Notes: generated from the sequence alone by a model not told the origin. DNA of 64,000 nucleotides from Hydractinia symbiolongicarpus (GCF_029227915.1 NC_079885.1:15201001-15265000), one strand, 5' to 3'; counted from the first letter of the stretch, positions 23,405 to 36,610 are shown. Program-made: numbers and translations.

Positions 23405-23523
23405 GTCTACGACCATACCACGATGAACACATCTGTTCTCGTCCGATCACGGAAGTTAAGCATCGTCGGGCCGGGATAGTACTTGGATGGGGAACCGCCT
23501 GGGAACTCCCGGTGTCGTAGGCT
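23405..23523 (+). rRNA. 5S rRNA copy 42, class B
   Basis: C28T and G89A, shared with copy 51. Followed by S3. Confidence 0.95.
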
Positions 23524-23973
23524 ATTGACTTTTTCACGTTACATTATTTATCATTACGACTGTGACGTATCTTTTTTAGGCTATAGCCGCTGAGTAAATC
23601 AAGTAAGGGACGTGATTAGAAGTTTCTTTCCCTTCAAAACGGCTACGATCTGGCAGCAATAAATGCGCCACGTCGCACATGAATGGATTGCGAGCGTCAG
23701 ACAAAAAAAATGGCGATGTAGTTAATTTGCTAATTAACTTTGTCATATGAAAATTAAGTCTGCAAGTACCCTAGATTGCCTTCGTTGGAACTTTTTACCG
23801 GAAATCATAAAGCGCATTATTGTTGCCAAGAATCGATAGCGCTTAAAAAGTGCTGTCAAATGCACATAAACGCGACCTATTTCGAATGATCCAGTCAAGA
23901 AATATGACCTTTAAAGTTTGAACCATTTTCGATGTAATGTGCTAATAAATCTTAGATATCTGCCCGTTTGTTT

Positions 23974-24092
23974 GTCTACTACCGTACCACTATGAACACA
24001 CCTGTTCTCGTCCGATCACGGAAGTTATGCATCGTCGGGTCGGGATAGTACTTGAATGGGGGACCGCCTGGGATTTCCCGGTGTCGTGGGCT
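23974..24092 (+). rRNA. 5S rRNA copy 43, class A2
   Basis: A11G, G18T, G82A, C102T and A115G on class A. The upstream word is AATCTTAGATATC (G to T). Confidence 0.92.
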
Positions 24093-24542
24093 ATTGACTA
24101 TTTCACGTTACATTATTTATCATTACGACTGTGACGTATCTTTTTTACGCAATAGCCGCTGAGTAAATCAAGTAAGGGACGTGATTAGAAGATGCTTTCC
24201 CTTCAAAACGGCTACAATCTTGCTGCAATAAATGCGCCACGTCGCAAATAAATGGATTACGAGCGTCAGACAAAGAAAATGGCGATGTAGTTACTTTGTT
24301 AATTAACTTTGTCATATGAAAATTAAGTCTGAAAGTACCCTAGATTGCCTTCGTTGGAACTTTTTACCGGAAATCTTAAAGCGCATGGTTGTCGTAATTA
24401 ATGGATAGCGCTTGAAATGAGCTTTTAAATGCACATAAACACGACCTATTTCGGATAATCCAGTCAAGAAATATGACCTTTAAAGTTTGAACCATTTTCG
24501 ATGTAATGTGCTAATAAATCGTAGATATCTGCCCGTTTGTTT

Positions 24543-24661
24543 GTCTACTACCATACCACGATGAACACACCTGTTCTCGTCCGATCACGGAAGTTATGCA
24601 TCGTCGGGTCGGGATAGTACTTGGATGGGGGACCGCCTGGGATCTCCCGGTGTCGTAGGCT
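24543..24661 (+). rRNA. 5S rRNA copy 44, class A
   Basis: Class A, no private changes. Followed by an S3-like spacer with AGGATATAGCC, so the A gene is joined to a spacer usually found after B genes. Confidence 0.93.
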
Positions 24662-25111
24662 ATTGACTATTTCACGTTACATTATTTATCATTACGACTG
24701 TGACGTATCTTTTTTAGGATATAGCCGCTGAGTAAATCAAGTAAGGGACGTGATTAGAAGTTTCTTTCCCTTCAAAACGGCTACGATCTGGCAGCAATAA
24801 ATGCGCCACGTCGCACATGAATGGATTGCGAGCGTCAGACAAAAAAAATGGCGATGTAGTTAATTTGCTAATTAACTTTATCATATGAAAATTAAGTCTG
24901 CAAGTACCCTAGATTGCCTTCGTTGGAACTTTTTACCGGAAATCATAAAGCGCATTATTGTTGCCAAGAATCGATAGCGCTTAAAAAGTGCTGTCAAATG
25001 CACATAAACGCGACCTATTTCGAATGATCCAGTCAAGAAATATGACCTTTAAAGTTTGAACCATTTTCGATGTAATGTGCTAATAAATCGTAGATATCTG
25101 CCCGTTTGTTT

Positions 25112-25230
25112 GTCTACTACCGTACCACTATGAACACACCTGTTCTCGTCCGATCACGGAAGTTATGCATCGTCGGGTCGGGATAGTACTTGAATGGGGG
25201 ACCGCCTGGGATTTCCCGGTGTCGTGGGCT
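25112..25230 (+). rRNA. 5S rRNA copy 45, class A2
   Basis: Same allele as copy 43. Confidence 0.92.
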
Positions 25231-25680
25231 ATTGACTATTTCACGTTACATTATTTATCATTACGACTGTGACGTATCTTTTTTACGCAATAGCCGCTGA
25301 GTAAATCAAGTAAGGGACGTGATTAGAAGATGCTTTCCCTTCAAAACGGCTACAATCTTGCTGCAATAAATGCGCCACGTCGCAAATAAATGGATTACGA
25401 GCGTCAGACAAAGAAAATGGCGATGTAGTTACTTTGCTAATTAACTTTGTCATATGAAAATTAAGTCTGAAAGTACCCTAGATTGCCTTCGTTGGAACTT
25501 TTTACCGGAAATCTTAAAGCGCATGGTTGTCGTTATTAATGGATAGCGCTTGAAATGAGCTTTCAAATGCACATAAACACGACCTATTTCGGATAATCCA
25601 GTCAAGAAATATGACCTTTAAAGTTTGAACCATTTTCGATGTAATGTGCTAATAAATCGTAGATATCTGCCCGTTTGTTT

Positions 25681-25799
25681 GTCTACTACCATACCACGAT
25701 GAACACACCTATTCTCGTCCGATCACGGAAGTTATGCATCGTCGGGTCGGGATAGTACTTGGATGGGGGACCGCCTGGGATCTCCCGGTGTCGTAGGCT
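25681..25799 (+). rRNA. 5S rRNA copy 46, class A
   Basis: Class A plus G31A. Confidence 0.93.
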
Positions 25800-26249
25800 A
25801 TTGACTATTTCACGTTACATTATTTATCATTACGACTGTGACGTATCTTTTTTACGCAATAGCCGCTGAGTAAATCAAGTAAGGGACGTGATTAGAAGAT
25901 GCTTCCCCTTCAAAACGGCTACAATCTTGCTGCAATAAATGCGCCACGTCGCAAATAAATGGATTACGAGCGTCAGACAAAGAAAATGGCGATGTAGTTA
26001 CTTTGCTAATTAACTTTGTCATATGAAAATTAAGCATGAAAGCACCCTAGATTTCCTTCGTTGGAACTTTTTACCGGAAATTTTAAAGCGCATGGTTGTC
26101 GTAATTAATGGATAGCACTTGAAATGAGCTTTCAAATGCACATAAACACGACCTATTTCGGATGATCCAGTCAAGAAATATGACCTTTAAAGTTTAAACC
26201 ACTTTCGATGTAATGTGCTAAAATATCGTAGATATCTGCCAGTTTGTTT

Positions 26250-26368
26250 GTCTACGACCATACCACGATGAACACACCTGTTCTCGTCCGATCACGGAAG
26301 TTAAGCATCGTCGGGCCGGGATAGTACTTGGATGGGGAACCGCCTGGGAACTCCCGGTGTCGTAGGCT
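26250..26368 (+). rRNA. 5S rRNA copy 47, class B
   Basis: Only G89A. The upstream TATA-like element is altered to TAAAATAT. Followed by S3, whose T-run is preceded by CGTAACT. Confidence 0.95.
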
Positions 26369-26818
26369 ATTGACTTTTTCACGTTACATTATTTATCATT
26401 ACGACTGTGACGTAACTTTTTTAGGCTATAGCCGCTGAGTAAATCAAGTAAGGGACGTGATTAGAAGTTTCTTTCCCTTCAAAACGGCTACGATCTGGCA
26501 GCAATAAATGCGCCACGTCGCACATGAATGGATTGCGAGCGTCAGACAAAAAAAATGGCGATGTAGTTAATTTGCTAATTAACTTTGTCATATGAAAATT
26601 AAGTCTGCAAGTACCCTAGATTGCCTTCGTTGGAACTTTTTACCGGAAATCATAAAGCGCATTATTGTTGTCAAGAATCGATAGCGCTTAAAAAGTGCTG
26701 TCAAATGCACATAAACGCGACCTATTTCGAATGATCCAGTCAAGAAATATGACCTTTAAAGTTTGAACCATTTTCGATGTAATGTGCTAATAAATCGTAG
26801 ATATCTGCCAGTTTGTTT

Positions 26819-26937
26819 GTCTACTACCGTACCACTATGAACACACCTGTTCTCGTCCGATCACGGAAGTTATGCATCGTCGGGTCGGGATAGTACTTGG
26901 ATGGGGGACCGCCTGGGATTTCCCGGTGTCGTGGGCT
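26819..26937 (+). rRNA. 5S rRNA copy 48, class A2
   Basis: A11G, G18T, C102T and A115G without G82A. The spacer after it switches from S1 to S3 near 27075-27095. Confidence 0.92.
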
Positions 26938-27387
26938 ATTGACTATTTCACGTTACATTATTTATCATTACGACTGTGACGTATCTTTTTTACGCAATAG
27001 CCGCTGAGTAAATCAAGTAAAGGACGTGATTAGAAGATGCTTTTCCTTCAAAACGGCTACAATCTTGCTGCAATAAATGCGCCACGTCGCACATGAATGG
27101 ATTGCGAGCGTCAGACAAAAAAAATGGCGATGTAGTTAATTTGCTAATTAACTTTGTCATATGAAAATTAAGTCTGCAAGTACCCTAGATTGCCTTCGTT
27201 GGAACTTTTTACCGGAAATCATAAAGCGCATTATTGTTGTCAAGAATCGATAGCGCTTAAAAAGTGCTGTCAAATGCACATAAACGCGACCTATTTCGAA
27301 TGATCCAGTCAAGAAATATGACCTTTAAAGTTTGAACCATTTTCGATGTAATGTGCTAATAAATCGTAGATATCTGCCAGTTTGTTT

Positions 27388-27506
27388 GTCTACTACCGTA
27401 CCACTATGAACACACCTGTTCTCGTCCGATCACGGAAGTTATGCATCGTCGGGTCGGGATAGTACTTGGATGGGGGACCGCCTGGGATTTCCCGGTGTCG
27501 TGGGCT
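27388..27506 (+). rRNA. 5S rRNA copy 49, class A2
   Basis: Same allele as copy 48, directly adjacent, so a local one-unit duplication is likely. Confidence 0.92.
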
Positions 27507-27956
27507 ATTGACTATTTCACGTTACATTATTTATCATTACGACTGTGACGTATCTTTTTTACGCAATAGCCGCTGAGTAAATCAAGTAAAGGACGTGATT
27601 AGAAGATGCTTTTCCTTCAAAACGGCTACAATCTTGCTGCAATAAATGCGCCACGTCGCAAATAAATGGATTACGAGCGTCAGACAAAGAAAATGGCGAT
27701 GTAGTTACTTTGCTAATTAACTTTGTCATATGAAAATTAAGTCTGAAAGCACCCTAGATTTCCTTCGTTGGAACTTTTTACCGGAAATCTTAAAGCGCAT
27801 GGTTGTCGTAAAGAATCGATAGCGCTTGAAATGAGCTTTCAAATGCACATAAACACGACCTATTTCGGATGATCCAGTCAAGAAATATGACCTTTAAAGT
27901 TTAAACCATTTTCGATGTAATGTGCTAATAAATCGTAGATATCTGCCCGTTTGTTT

Positions 27957-28075
27957 GTCTACGACCATACCACGATGAACACACCTGTTCTCGTCCGATC
28001 ACGAAAGTTAAGCATCGTCGGGCCGGGATAGTATTTGGATGGGGGACCGCCTGGGAACTCCCGGTGTCGTAGGCT
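27957..28075 (+). rRNA. 5S rRNA copy 50, class B
   Basis: G48A and C78T. Lineage of copy 5. Confidence 0.95.
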
Positions 28076-28525
28076 ATTGACTTTTTCACGTTACATTATT
28101 TATCATTACGACTGTGACGTATCTTTTTTACGCAATAGCCGCTGAGTAAATCAAGAAAGAGACATGATTAGAAGTTGCTTTCCCTTCAAAACGGCTACCA
28201 TCGTGCTGCAATAAATGCGCCACGTCGCAAATGAATGGATTACGAGCGTCAGACAAAGAAAATAGCGATGTACTTACTTTGCTAAATAACTTTGTCATAT
28301 GAAAATTAAGTCTGAAAGTACCCTAGATTGCCTTCGTTGGAACTTTTTACCGGAAATCTTAAAGCGCATTATTGTCGTAATTAATGGATAGTGCTTGTAA
28401 TGAGCTTTCAAATGCACATAAACACGACCTATTTCGGATGATCCAGTCAAGAAATGTGACCTTTAAAGTTTAAACCACTTTCGATGTAATGTGCTAATAA
28501 ATCGTAGATATCTGCCAGTTTGTTT

Positions 28526-28644
28526 GTCTACGACCATACCACGATGAACACATCTGTTCTCGTCCGATCACGGAAGTTAAGCATCGTCGGGCCGGGATAG
28601 TACTTGGATGGGGAACCGCCTGGGAACTCCCGGTGTCGTAGGCT
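28526..28644 (+). rRNA. 5S rRNA copy 51, class B
   Basis: C28T and G89A. Starts a block matching 23405 onward. Confidence 0.95.
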
Positions 28645-29094
28645 ATTGACTTTTTCACGTTACATTATTTATCATTACGACTGTGACGTATCTTTTTTAG
28701 GCTATAGCCGCTGAGTAAATCAAGTAAGGGACGTGATTAGAAGTTTCTTTCCCTTCAAAACGGCTACGATCTGGCAGCAATAAATGCGCCACGTCGCACA
28801 TGAATGGATTGCGAGCGTCAGACAAAAAAAATGGCGATGTAGTTAATTTGCTAATTAACTTTGTCATATGAAAATTAAGTCTGCAAGTACCCTAGATTGC
28901 CTTCGTTGGAACTTTTTACCGGAAATCATAAAGCGCATTATTGTTGCCAAGAATCGATAGCGCTTAAAAAGTGCTGTCAAATGCACATAAACGCGACCTA
29001 TTTCGAATGATCCAGTCAAGAAATATGACCTTTAAAGTTTGAACCATTTTCGATGTAATGTGCTAATAAATCGTAGATATCTGCCCGTTTGTTT

Positions 29095-29213
29095 GTCTAC
29101 TACCGTACCACTATGAACACACCTGTTCTCGTCCGATCACGGAAGTTATGCATCGTCGGGTCGGGATAGTACTTGAATGGGGGACCGCCTGGGATTTCCC
29201 GGTGTCGTGGGCT
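29095..29213 (+). rRNA. 5S rRNA copy 52, class A2
   Basis: Same allele as copy 43 (with G82A). Confidence 0.92.
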
Positions 29214-29663
29214 ATTGACTATTTCACGTTACATTATTTATCATTACGACTGTGACGTATCTTTTTTACGCAATAGCCGCTGAGTAAATCAAGTAAGGGA
29301 CGTGATTAGAAGATGCTTTCCCTTCAAAACGGCTACAATCTTGCTGCAATAAATGCGCCACGTCGCAAATAAATGGATTACGAGCGTCAGACAAAGAAAA
29401 TGGCGATGTAGTTACTTTGCTAATTAACTTTGTCATATGAAAATTAAGTCTGAAAGTACCCTAGATTGCCTTCGTTGGAACTTTTTACCGGAAATCTTAA
29501 AGCGCGTGGTTGTCGTAATTAATGGATAGCGCTTGAAATGAGCTTTCAAATGCACATAAACACGACCTATTTCGGATAATCCAGTCAAGAAATATGACCT
29601 TTAAAGTTTGAACCATTTTCGATGTAATGTGCTAATAAATCGTAGATATCTGCCCGTTTGTTT

Positions 29664-29782
29664 GTCTACTACCATACCACGATGAACACACCTGTTCTCG
29701 TCCGATCACGGAAGTTATGCATCGTCGGGTCGGGATAGTACTTGGATGGGGGACCGCCTGGGATCTCCCGGTGTCGTAGGCT
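29664..29782 (+). rRNA. 5S rRNA copy 53, class A
   Basis: Class A, no private changes. Followed by the AGGATATAGCC spacer, as after copy 44. Confidence 0.93.
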
Positions 29783-30232
29783 ATTGACTATTTCACGTTA
29801 CATTATTTATCATTACGACTGTGACGTATCTTTTTTAGGATATAGCCGCTGAGTAAATCAAGTAAGGGACGTGATTAGAAGTTTCTTTCCCTTCAAAACG
29901 GCTACGATCTGGCAGCAATAAATGCGCCACGTCGCACATGAATGGATTGCGAGCGTCAGACAAAAAAAATGGCGATGTAGTTAATTTGCTAATTAACTTT
30001 GTCATATGAAAATTAAGTCTGCAAGTACCCTAGATTGCCTTCGTTGGAACTTTTTACCGGAAATCATAAAGCGCATTATTGTTGTCAAGAATCGATAGCG
30101 CTTAAAAAGTGCTGTCAAATGCACATAAACGCGACTTATTTCGAATGATCCAGTCAAGAAATATGACCTTTAAAGTTTGAACCATTTTCGATGTAATGTG
30201 CTAATAAATCGTAGATATCTGCCCGTTTGTTT

Positions 30233-30351
30233 GTCTACTACCGTACCACTATGAACACACCTGTTCTCGTCCGATCACGGAAGTTATGCATCGTCGGGTC
30301 GGGATAGTACTTGGATGGGGGACCGCCTGGGATTTCCCGGTGTCGTGGGCT
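30233..30351 (+). rRNA. 5S rRNA copy 54, class A2
   Basis: A2 set without G82A. Confidence 0.92.
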
Positions 30352-30801
30352 ATTGACTATTTCACGTTACATTATTTATCATTACGACTGTGACGTATCT
30401 TTTTTACGCAATAGCCGCTGAGTAAATCAAGTAAGGGACGTGATTAGAAGATGCTTTCCCTTCAAAACGGCTACAATCTTGCTGCAATAAATGCGCCACG
30501 TCGCAAATAAATGGATTACGAGCGTCAGACAAAGAAAATGGCGATGTAGTTACTTTGCTAATTAACTTTGTCATATGAAAATTAAGTCTGAAAGTACCCT
30601 AGATTGCCTTCGTTGGAACTTTTTACCGGAAATCTTAAAGCGCATGGTTGTCGTAATTAATGGATAGCGCTTGAAATGAGCTTTCAAATGCACATAAACA
30701 CGACCTATTTCGGATAATCCAGTCAAGAAATATGACCTTTAAAGTTTGAACCATTTTCGATGTAATGTGCTAATAAATCGTAGATATCTGCCCGTTTGTT
30801 T

Positions 30802-30920
30802 GTCTACTACCATACCACGATGAACACACCTGTTCTCGTCCGATCACGGAAGTTATGCATCATCGGGTCGGGATAGTACTTGGATGGGGGACCGCCTGGG
30901 ATCTCCCGGTGTCGTAGGCT
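30802..30920 (+). rRNA. 5S rRNA copy 55, class A
   Basis: Class A plus G61A, which breaks C17-G61 of helix II. Confidence 0.93.
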
Positions 30921-31370
30921 ATTGACTATTTCACGTTACATTATTTATCATTACGACTGTGACGTATCTTTTTTACGCAATAGCCGCTGAGTAAATCAAG
31001 TAAGGGACGTGAATAGAAGATGCTTCCCCTTCAAAACGGCTACAATCTTGCTGCAATAAATGCGCCATGTCGCAAATAAATGGATTACGAGCGTCAGACA
31101 AAGAAAATGGCGATGTAGTTACTTTGCTAATTAACTTTGTCATATGAAAATTAAGTCTGAAAGCACCCTAGATTTCCTTCGTTGGAACTTTTTACCGGAA
31201 ATTTTAAAGCGCATGGTTGTCGTAATTAATGGATAGCGCTTGAAATGAGATTTCAAATGCACATAAACACGACCTATTTCGGATGATCCAGTCAAGAAAT
31301 ATGACCTTTAAAGTTTAAACCATTTTCGATGTAATGTGCTAATAAATCGTAGATATCTGCCCGTTTGTTA

Positions 31371-31489
31371 GTCTACGACCATACCACGATGAACACACCT
31401 GTTCTCATCCGATCACGGAAGTTAAGCATCGTCGGGCCGGGATAGTACTTGGATGGGGGACCGCCTGGGAACTCCCGGTGTCGTAGGCT
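31371..31489 (+). rRNA. 5S rRNA copy 56, class B
   Basis: Only G37A, in loop C. -1 base is A. T5 present. Possibly functional. Confidence 0.95.
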
Positions 31490-31940
31490 ATTGACTTTTT
31501 CACGTTACATTATTTATCATTACGACTGTGACGTATCTTTTTTACGCAATAGCCGCTGAGTAAATCAAGCAAGGGACGTTATTAGAAGTTTCTTTCCCTT
31601 CAAAGCGGCTGCGATCTTTCTGCAATAAATGCGCCACGTCGCAAATCAATGGATTACGAGCGTCAGACAAAAAAAAATGTCGATGTAGTTAATTTCCTAA
31701 TTAACTTTGTCATATGAGAATTAAGTCTGCAAGTACCCTAAATTGCCTTCGTTGGAACTTTTTACCGGAAATCATAAAGCGCATTATTGTTGTCAAGAAT
31801 CGATAGCGCTTAAAAAGTGCTGTCAAATGCACATAAACACGACCTATTTCGAATGATCCAGTCAAGAAATATGACCTTTAAAGTTTGAACCATTTTCGAT
31901 GTAATGTGCTAATAAATCGTAGATATCTGCCCGTTTGTTT

Positions 31941-32059
31941 GTCTACTACCATACCACGATGAACACACCTGTTCTCGTCCGATCACGGAAGTTATGCATC
32001 GTCGGGTCGGGATAGTACTTGGATGGGGGACCGCCTGGGATCTCCCGGTGTCGTAGGCT
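31941..32059 (+). rRNA. 5S rRNA copy 57, class A
   Basis: Class A, no private changes. Confidence 0.93.
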
Positions 32060-32509
32060 ATTGACTATTTCACGTTACATTATTTATCATTACGACTGTG
32101 ACGTATCTTTTTTACGCAATAGCCGCTGAGTAAATCAAGTAAGGGACGTGATTAGAAGATGCTTTCCCTTCAAAACGGCTACAATCTTGCTGCAATAAAT
32201 GCGCCACGTCGCAAATAAATGGATTACGAGCGTCAGACACAGAAAATGGCGATGTAGTTACTTTGCTAATTAACTTTGTCATATGAAAATTAAGTCTGAA
32301 AGCACCCTAGATTTCCTTCGAAGGAACTTTTTACCGGAAATTTTAAAGCGCATGGTTGTCGTAATTAATGGATAGCGCTTGAAATGAGATTTCAAATCCA
32401 CATAAACACGACCTATTTCGGATGATCCAGTCAAGAAATATGACCTTTAAAGTTTAAACCATTTTCGATGTAATGTGCTAATAAATCGTAGATATCTGCC
32501 CGTTTGTTT

Positions 32510-32628
32510 GTCTACGACCATACCACGATGAACACACCTGTTCTCGTCCGATCACGGAAGTTAAGCATCGTCGGGCCGGGATAGTACTTGGATGGGGGAC
32601 CGCCTGGGAACTCCCGGTGTCGTAGGCT
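32510..32628 (+). rRNA. 5S rRNA copy 58, class B consensus
   Basis: Exact class B consensus with T5. Confidence 0.97.
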
Positions 32629-33078
32629 ATTGACTTTTTCACGTTACATTATTTATCATTACGACTGTGACGTATCTTTTTTACGCAATAGCCGCTGAGT
32701 AAATCAAGCAAGGGACGTTATTAGAAGTTTCTTTCCCTTCAAAGCGGCTGCGATCTGGCTGCAATAAATGCGCCACGTCGCAAATCAATGGATTACGAGC
32801 GTCAGACAAAAAAAATGGCAATGTAGTTAATTTGCTAATTAACTTTGTCATATGAAAATTAAGTCTGCAAGTACCCTAGATTGCCTTCGTTGGAACTTTT
32901 TACCGGAAATCATAAAGCGAATTATTGTTGTCAAGAATCGATAGCGCTTAAAAAGTGCTGTCAAATGCACATAAACGCGACCTATTTCGAATGATCCAGT
33001 CAAGAAATATGACCTTTAAAGTTTGAACCATTTTCGATGTAATGTGCTAATAAATCGTAGATATCTGTCCGTTTGTTT

Positions 33079-33197
33079 GTCTACTACCATACCACGATGA
33101 ACACACCTGTTCTCGTCCGATCACGGAAGTTATGCATCGTCGGGTCGGGATAGTACTTGGATGGGGGACCGCCTGGGATCTCCCGGTGTCGTAGGCT
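33079..33197 (+). rRNA. 5S rRNA copy 59, class A
   Basis: Class A, no private changes. Upstream TGTCCGTTTG. Counterpart of copy 73. Confidence 0.93.
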
Positions 33198-33647
33198 ATA
33201 GACTATTTCACGTTACATTATTTATCATTACGACTGTGACGTATCTTTTTTACGTAATAGCCGCTGAGTAAATCAAGTAAGGGACGTGATTAGAAGATGC
33301 TTTCCCTTCAAAACGGCTACAATCTTGCTGCAATAAATGCGCCACGTCGCAAATGAATGGATTACAAGCGTCAGACAAAGAAAATAGCGATGTACTTACT
33401 TTGCTAAATAACTTTGTCATATGAAAATTAAGTCTGAAAGTACCCTAGATTGCCTTCGTTGGAACTTTTTACCGGAAATCTTAAAGCGCATTATTGTCGT
33501 AATTAATGGATAGCGCTTGAAATGAGCTTTCAAATGCACATAAACACGACCTATTTCGGATGATCCAGTCAAGAAATATGACCTTTAAAGTTTAAACCAT
33601 TTTCGATGTAATGTGCTAATAAATCGTAGATATCTGCCCGTTTGTTT

Positions 33648-33766
33648 GTCTACGACCATACCACGATGAACACACCTGTTCTCGTCCGATCACGGAAGTT
33701 AAGCATCGTCGCGCCGGGATAGTACTTGGATGGGGGACCGCCTGGGAACTCCCGGTGTCGTAGGCT
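33648..33766 (+). rRNA. 5S rRNA copy 60, class B
   Basis: G65C, which opposes C14 at the end of helix II. Shared only with copy 74. Confidence 0.95.
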
Positions 33767-34216
33767 ATTGACTTTTTCACGTTACATTATTTATCATTAC
33801 GACTGTGACGTATCTTTTTTACACAATAGCCGCTGAGTAAATCAAGTAAGGGACGTTATTAGAAGTTTCTTTCCCTTCAAAGCGGCTACGATCTGGCTGC
33901 AATAAATGCGCCACGTCGCAAATCAATGGATTACGAGCGTCAGACAAAAAAAATGGCGATGTAGTTAATTTGCTAATTAACTTTGTCATATGAAAATTAA
34001 GTCTGCAAGTACCCTAGATTGCCTTCGTTGGAACTTTTTACCGGAAATCATAAAGCGCATTATTGTTGTCAAGAATCGATAGCGCTTAAAAAGTGCTGTC
34101 AAATGCACATAAACACGACCTATTTCGAATGATCCAGTCAAGAAATATGACCTTTAAAGTTTGAACCATTTTCGATGTAATGTGCTAATAAATCGTAGAT
34201 ATCTGCCCGTTTGTTT

Positions 34217-34335
34217 GTCTACTACCATACCACGATGAACACACCTGTTCTCGTCCGATCACGGAAGTTATGCATCGTCGGGTCGGGATAGTACTTGGAT
34301 GGGGGACCGCCTGGGATCTCCCGGTGTCGTAGGCT
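34217..34335 (+). rRNA. 5S rRNA copy 61, class A
   Basis: Class A, no private changes. Counterpart of copy 75. Confidence 0.93.
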
Positions 34336-34785
34336 ATTGACTATTTCACGTTACATTATTTATCATTACGACTGTGACGTATCTTTTTTACGCAATAGCC
34401 GCTGAGAAAATCAAGTAAGGGACGTCATTAGAAGATGCTTCCCCTTCAAAAGGGCTACAATCTTGCTGCAATAAATGCGCCACGTCGCAAATAAATGGAT
34501 TACGAGCGTCAGACAAAGAAAATGGCGATGTAGTTACTTTGCTAATTAACTTTGTCATATGAAAATTAAGTCTGAAAGCACCCTAGATTGCCTTCGTTGG
34601 AACTTTTTACCGGAAATCTTAAAGCGCATTATTGTCGTAATTAATGGATAGCGCTTGAAATGAGCTTTCAAATGCACATAAACACGACCTATTTCGGATG
34701 ATCCAGTCAAGAAATATGACCTTTAAAGTTTAAACCACTTTCGATGTAATGTGCTAATAAATCGTAGATATCTGCCAGTTTGTTT

Positions 34786-34904
34786 GTCTACGACCATACC
34801 ACGATGAACACACCTGTTCTCGTCCGATCACGGAAGTTAAGCATCGTCGGGCCGGGATAGTACTTGAATGGGGAACCGCCTGGGAACTCCCGGTGTCGTA
34901 GGCT
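34786..34904 (+). rRNA. 5S rRNA copy 62, class B
   Basis: G82A and G89A, shared with copy 76. Followed by S3 with the T-run changed to TCCTTTTTAG. Confidence 0.95.
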
Positions 34905-35354
34905 ATTGACTTTTTCACGTTACATTATTTATCATTACGACTGTGACGTATCCTTTTTAGGCTATAGCCGCTGAGTAAATCAAGTAAGGGACGTGATTAG
35001 AAGTTTCTTTCCCTTCAAAACGGCTACGATCTGGCAGCAATAAATGCGCCACGTCGCACATGAATGGATTGCGAGCGTCAGACAAAGAAAATGGCGAAGT
35101 AGTTACTTTGCTAATTAACTTTGTCATATAAAAATTAAGTCTGAAAGTACCCTAGATTTCCTTCGTTGGAACTTTTTACCGGAAATCTTAAAGCGCATGG
35201 TTGTCGTAATTAATGGATAGCGCTTGAAATGAGATTTCAAATGCACATAAACACGACCTATTTCGGATGATCCAGTCAAGAAATATGACCTTTAAAGTTT
35301 AAACCATTTTCGATGTAATGTGCTAATAAATCGTAGATATCTGCCCGTTTGTTT

Positions 35355-35472
35355 GTCTACGACCATACCACGATGAACACACCTGTTCTCGTCCGATCAC
35401 GGAAGTTAAGCATCGTCGGGCCGGGATAGTACTTGGATGGGACCCGCCTGGGAACTCCCGGTGTCGTAGGCT
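35355..35472 (+). rRNA. 5S rRNA copy 63, class B, 118 bp
   Basis: The helix IV loop reads GGATGGGACCCGCC, one base short and altered. Shared only with copy 77. Confidence 0.94.
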
Positions 35473-35922
35473 ATTGACTTTTTCACGTTACATTATTTAT
35501 CATTACGACTGTGACGTATCTTTTTTACGCAATAGCCGCTGAGTAAATCAAGTAAGGGACGTTATTAGAAGTTTCTTTCCCTTCAAAGCGGCTACGATCT
35601 GGCTGCAATAAATGCGCCACGTCGCAAATCAATGGATTACGAGCGTCAGAAAAAAAAAATGGCGATGTAGTTAATTTGCTAATTAACTTTGTCATATAAA
35701 AATTAAGTCTGCAAGTACCCTAGATTGCCTTCGTTGGAACTTTTTACCGGAAATCATAAAGCGCATTATTGTTGTCAAGAATCGATAGCGCTTAAAAAGT
35801 GCTGTCAAATGCACATAAACACGACCTATTTCGAATGATCCAGTCAAGAAATATGACCTTTAAAGTTTGAACCATTTTCGATGTAATGTGCTAATAAATC
35901 GTAGATATCTGCCCGTTTGTTT

Positions 35923-36041
35923 GTCTACTACCATACCACGATGAACACACCTGTTCTCGTCCGATCACGGAAGTTATGCATCGTCGGGTCGGGATAGTAC
36001 TTGGATGGGGGACCGCCTGGGATCTCCCGGTGTCGTAGGCT
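35923..36041 (+). rRNA. 5S rRNA copy 64, class A
   Basis: Class A, no private changes. The downstream T-run is interrupted (TATCCTTTATACG), so the backup terminator is also lost here. Confidence 0.93.
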
Positions 36042-36491
36042 ATTGACTATTTCACGTTACATTATTTATAATTACGACTGTGACGTATCCTTTATACGCA
36101 ATAGCCGCTGAGTAAATCAACTAAGGGACGTGATTAGAAGATGCTTTCCCTTCAAAACGGCTACAATCTTGCTGCAATAAATGCGCCACGTCGCAAATAA
36201 ATGGATTACGAGCGTCAGACAAAGAAAATGGCGATGTAGTTACTTTGCTAATTAACTTTGTCATATGAAAATTAAGTCTGAAAGCACCCTAGATTTCCTT
36301 CGTTGGAACTTTTTACCGGAAATCTTAAAGCGCATGGTTGTCGTAATTAATGGATAGCGCTTGAAATGAGATTTCAAATGCACATAAACACGACCTATTT
36401 CGGATGATCCTGTCAAGAAATATGACCTTTAAAATTTAAACCATTTTCGATGTAATGTGCTAATAAATCGTAGATATCTGCCCGTTTGTTT

Positions 36492-36610
36492 GTCTACGAC
36501 CATACCACGATGAAAACACCTGTTCTCGTCCGATCACGGAAGTTAAGCATCGTCGGGCCGGGATAGTACTTGGATGGGGGACAGCCTGGGAACTCCCGGT
36601 GTCGTAGGCT
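36492..36610 (+). rRNA. 5S rRNA copy 65, class B
   Basis: C24A and C92A. C92A breaks G85-C92 in helix IV. Confidence 0.95.

Larger units (their letters stand above)
23405..25230 (+). repeat. Four-gene block duplicated at 28526-30351
   Basis: Gene order B (C28T, G89A), A2, A, A2 with matching spacers, including the AGGATATAGCC spacer after the plain A gene. Offset 5,121 bp (nine monomers). Confidence 0.75.
32800..36300 (+). repeat. Six-gene block duplicated at about 40740-44240
   Basis: Copies 59-64 and 73-78 match in order and private marks (G65C, G82A with G89A, the 118-bp loop allele, GCTGAGAAAATC, TATCCTTTTTAGG, CATATAAAAATTAAG, AATCAACTAAGGG). Offset 7,938 bp, 14 monomers with local indels. 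Copy 78 differs from copy 64 by later conversion. Edges are approximate. Confidence 0.8.
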
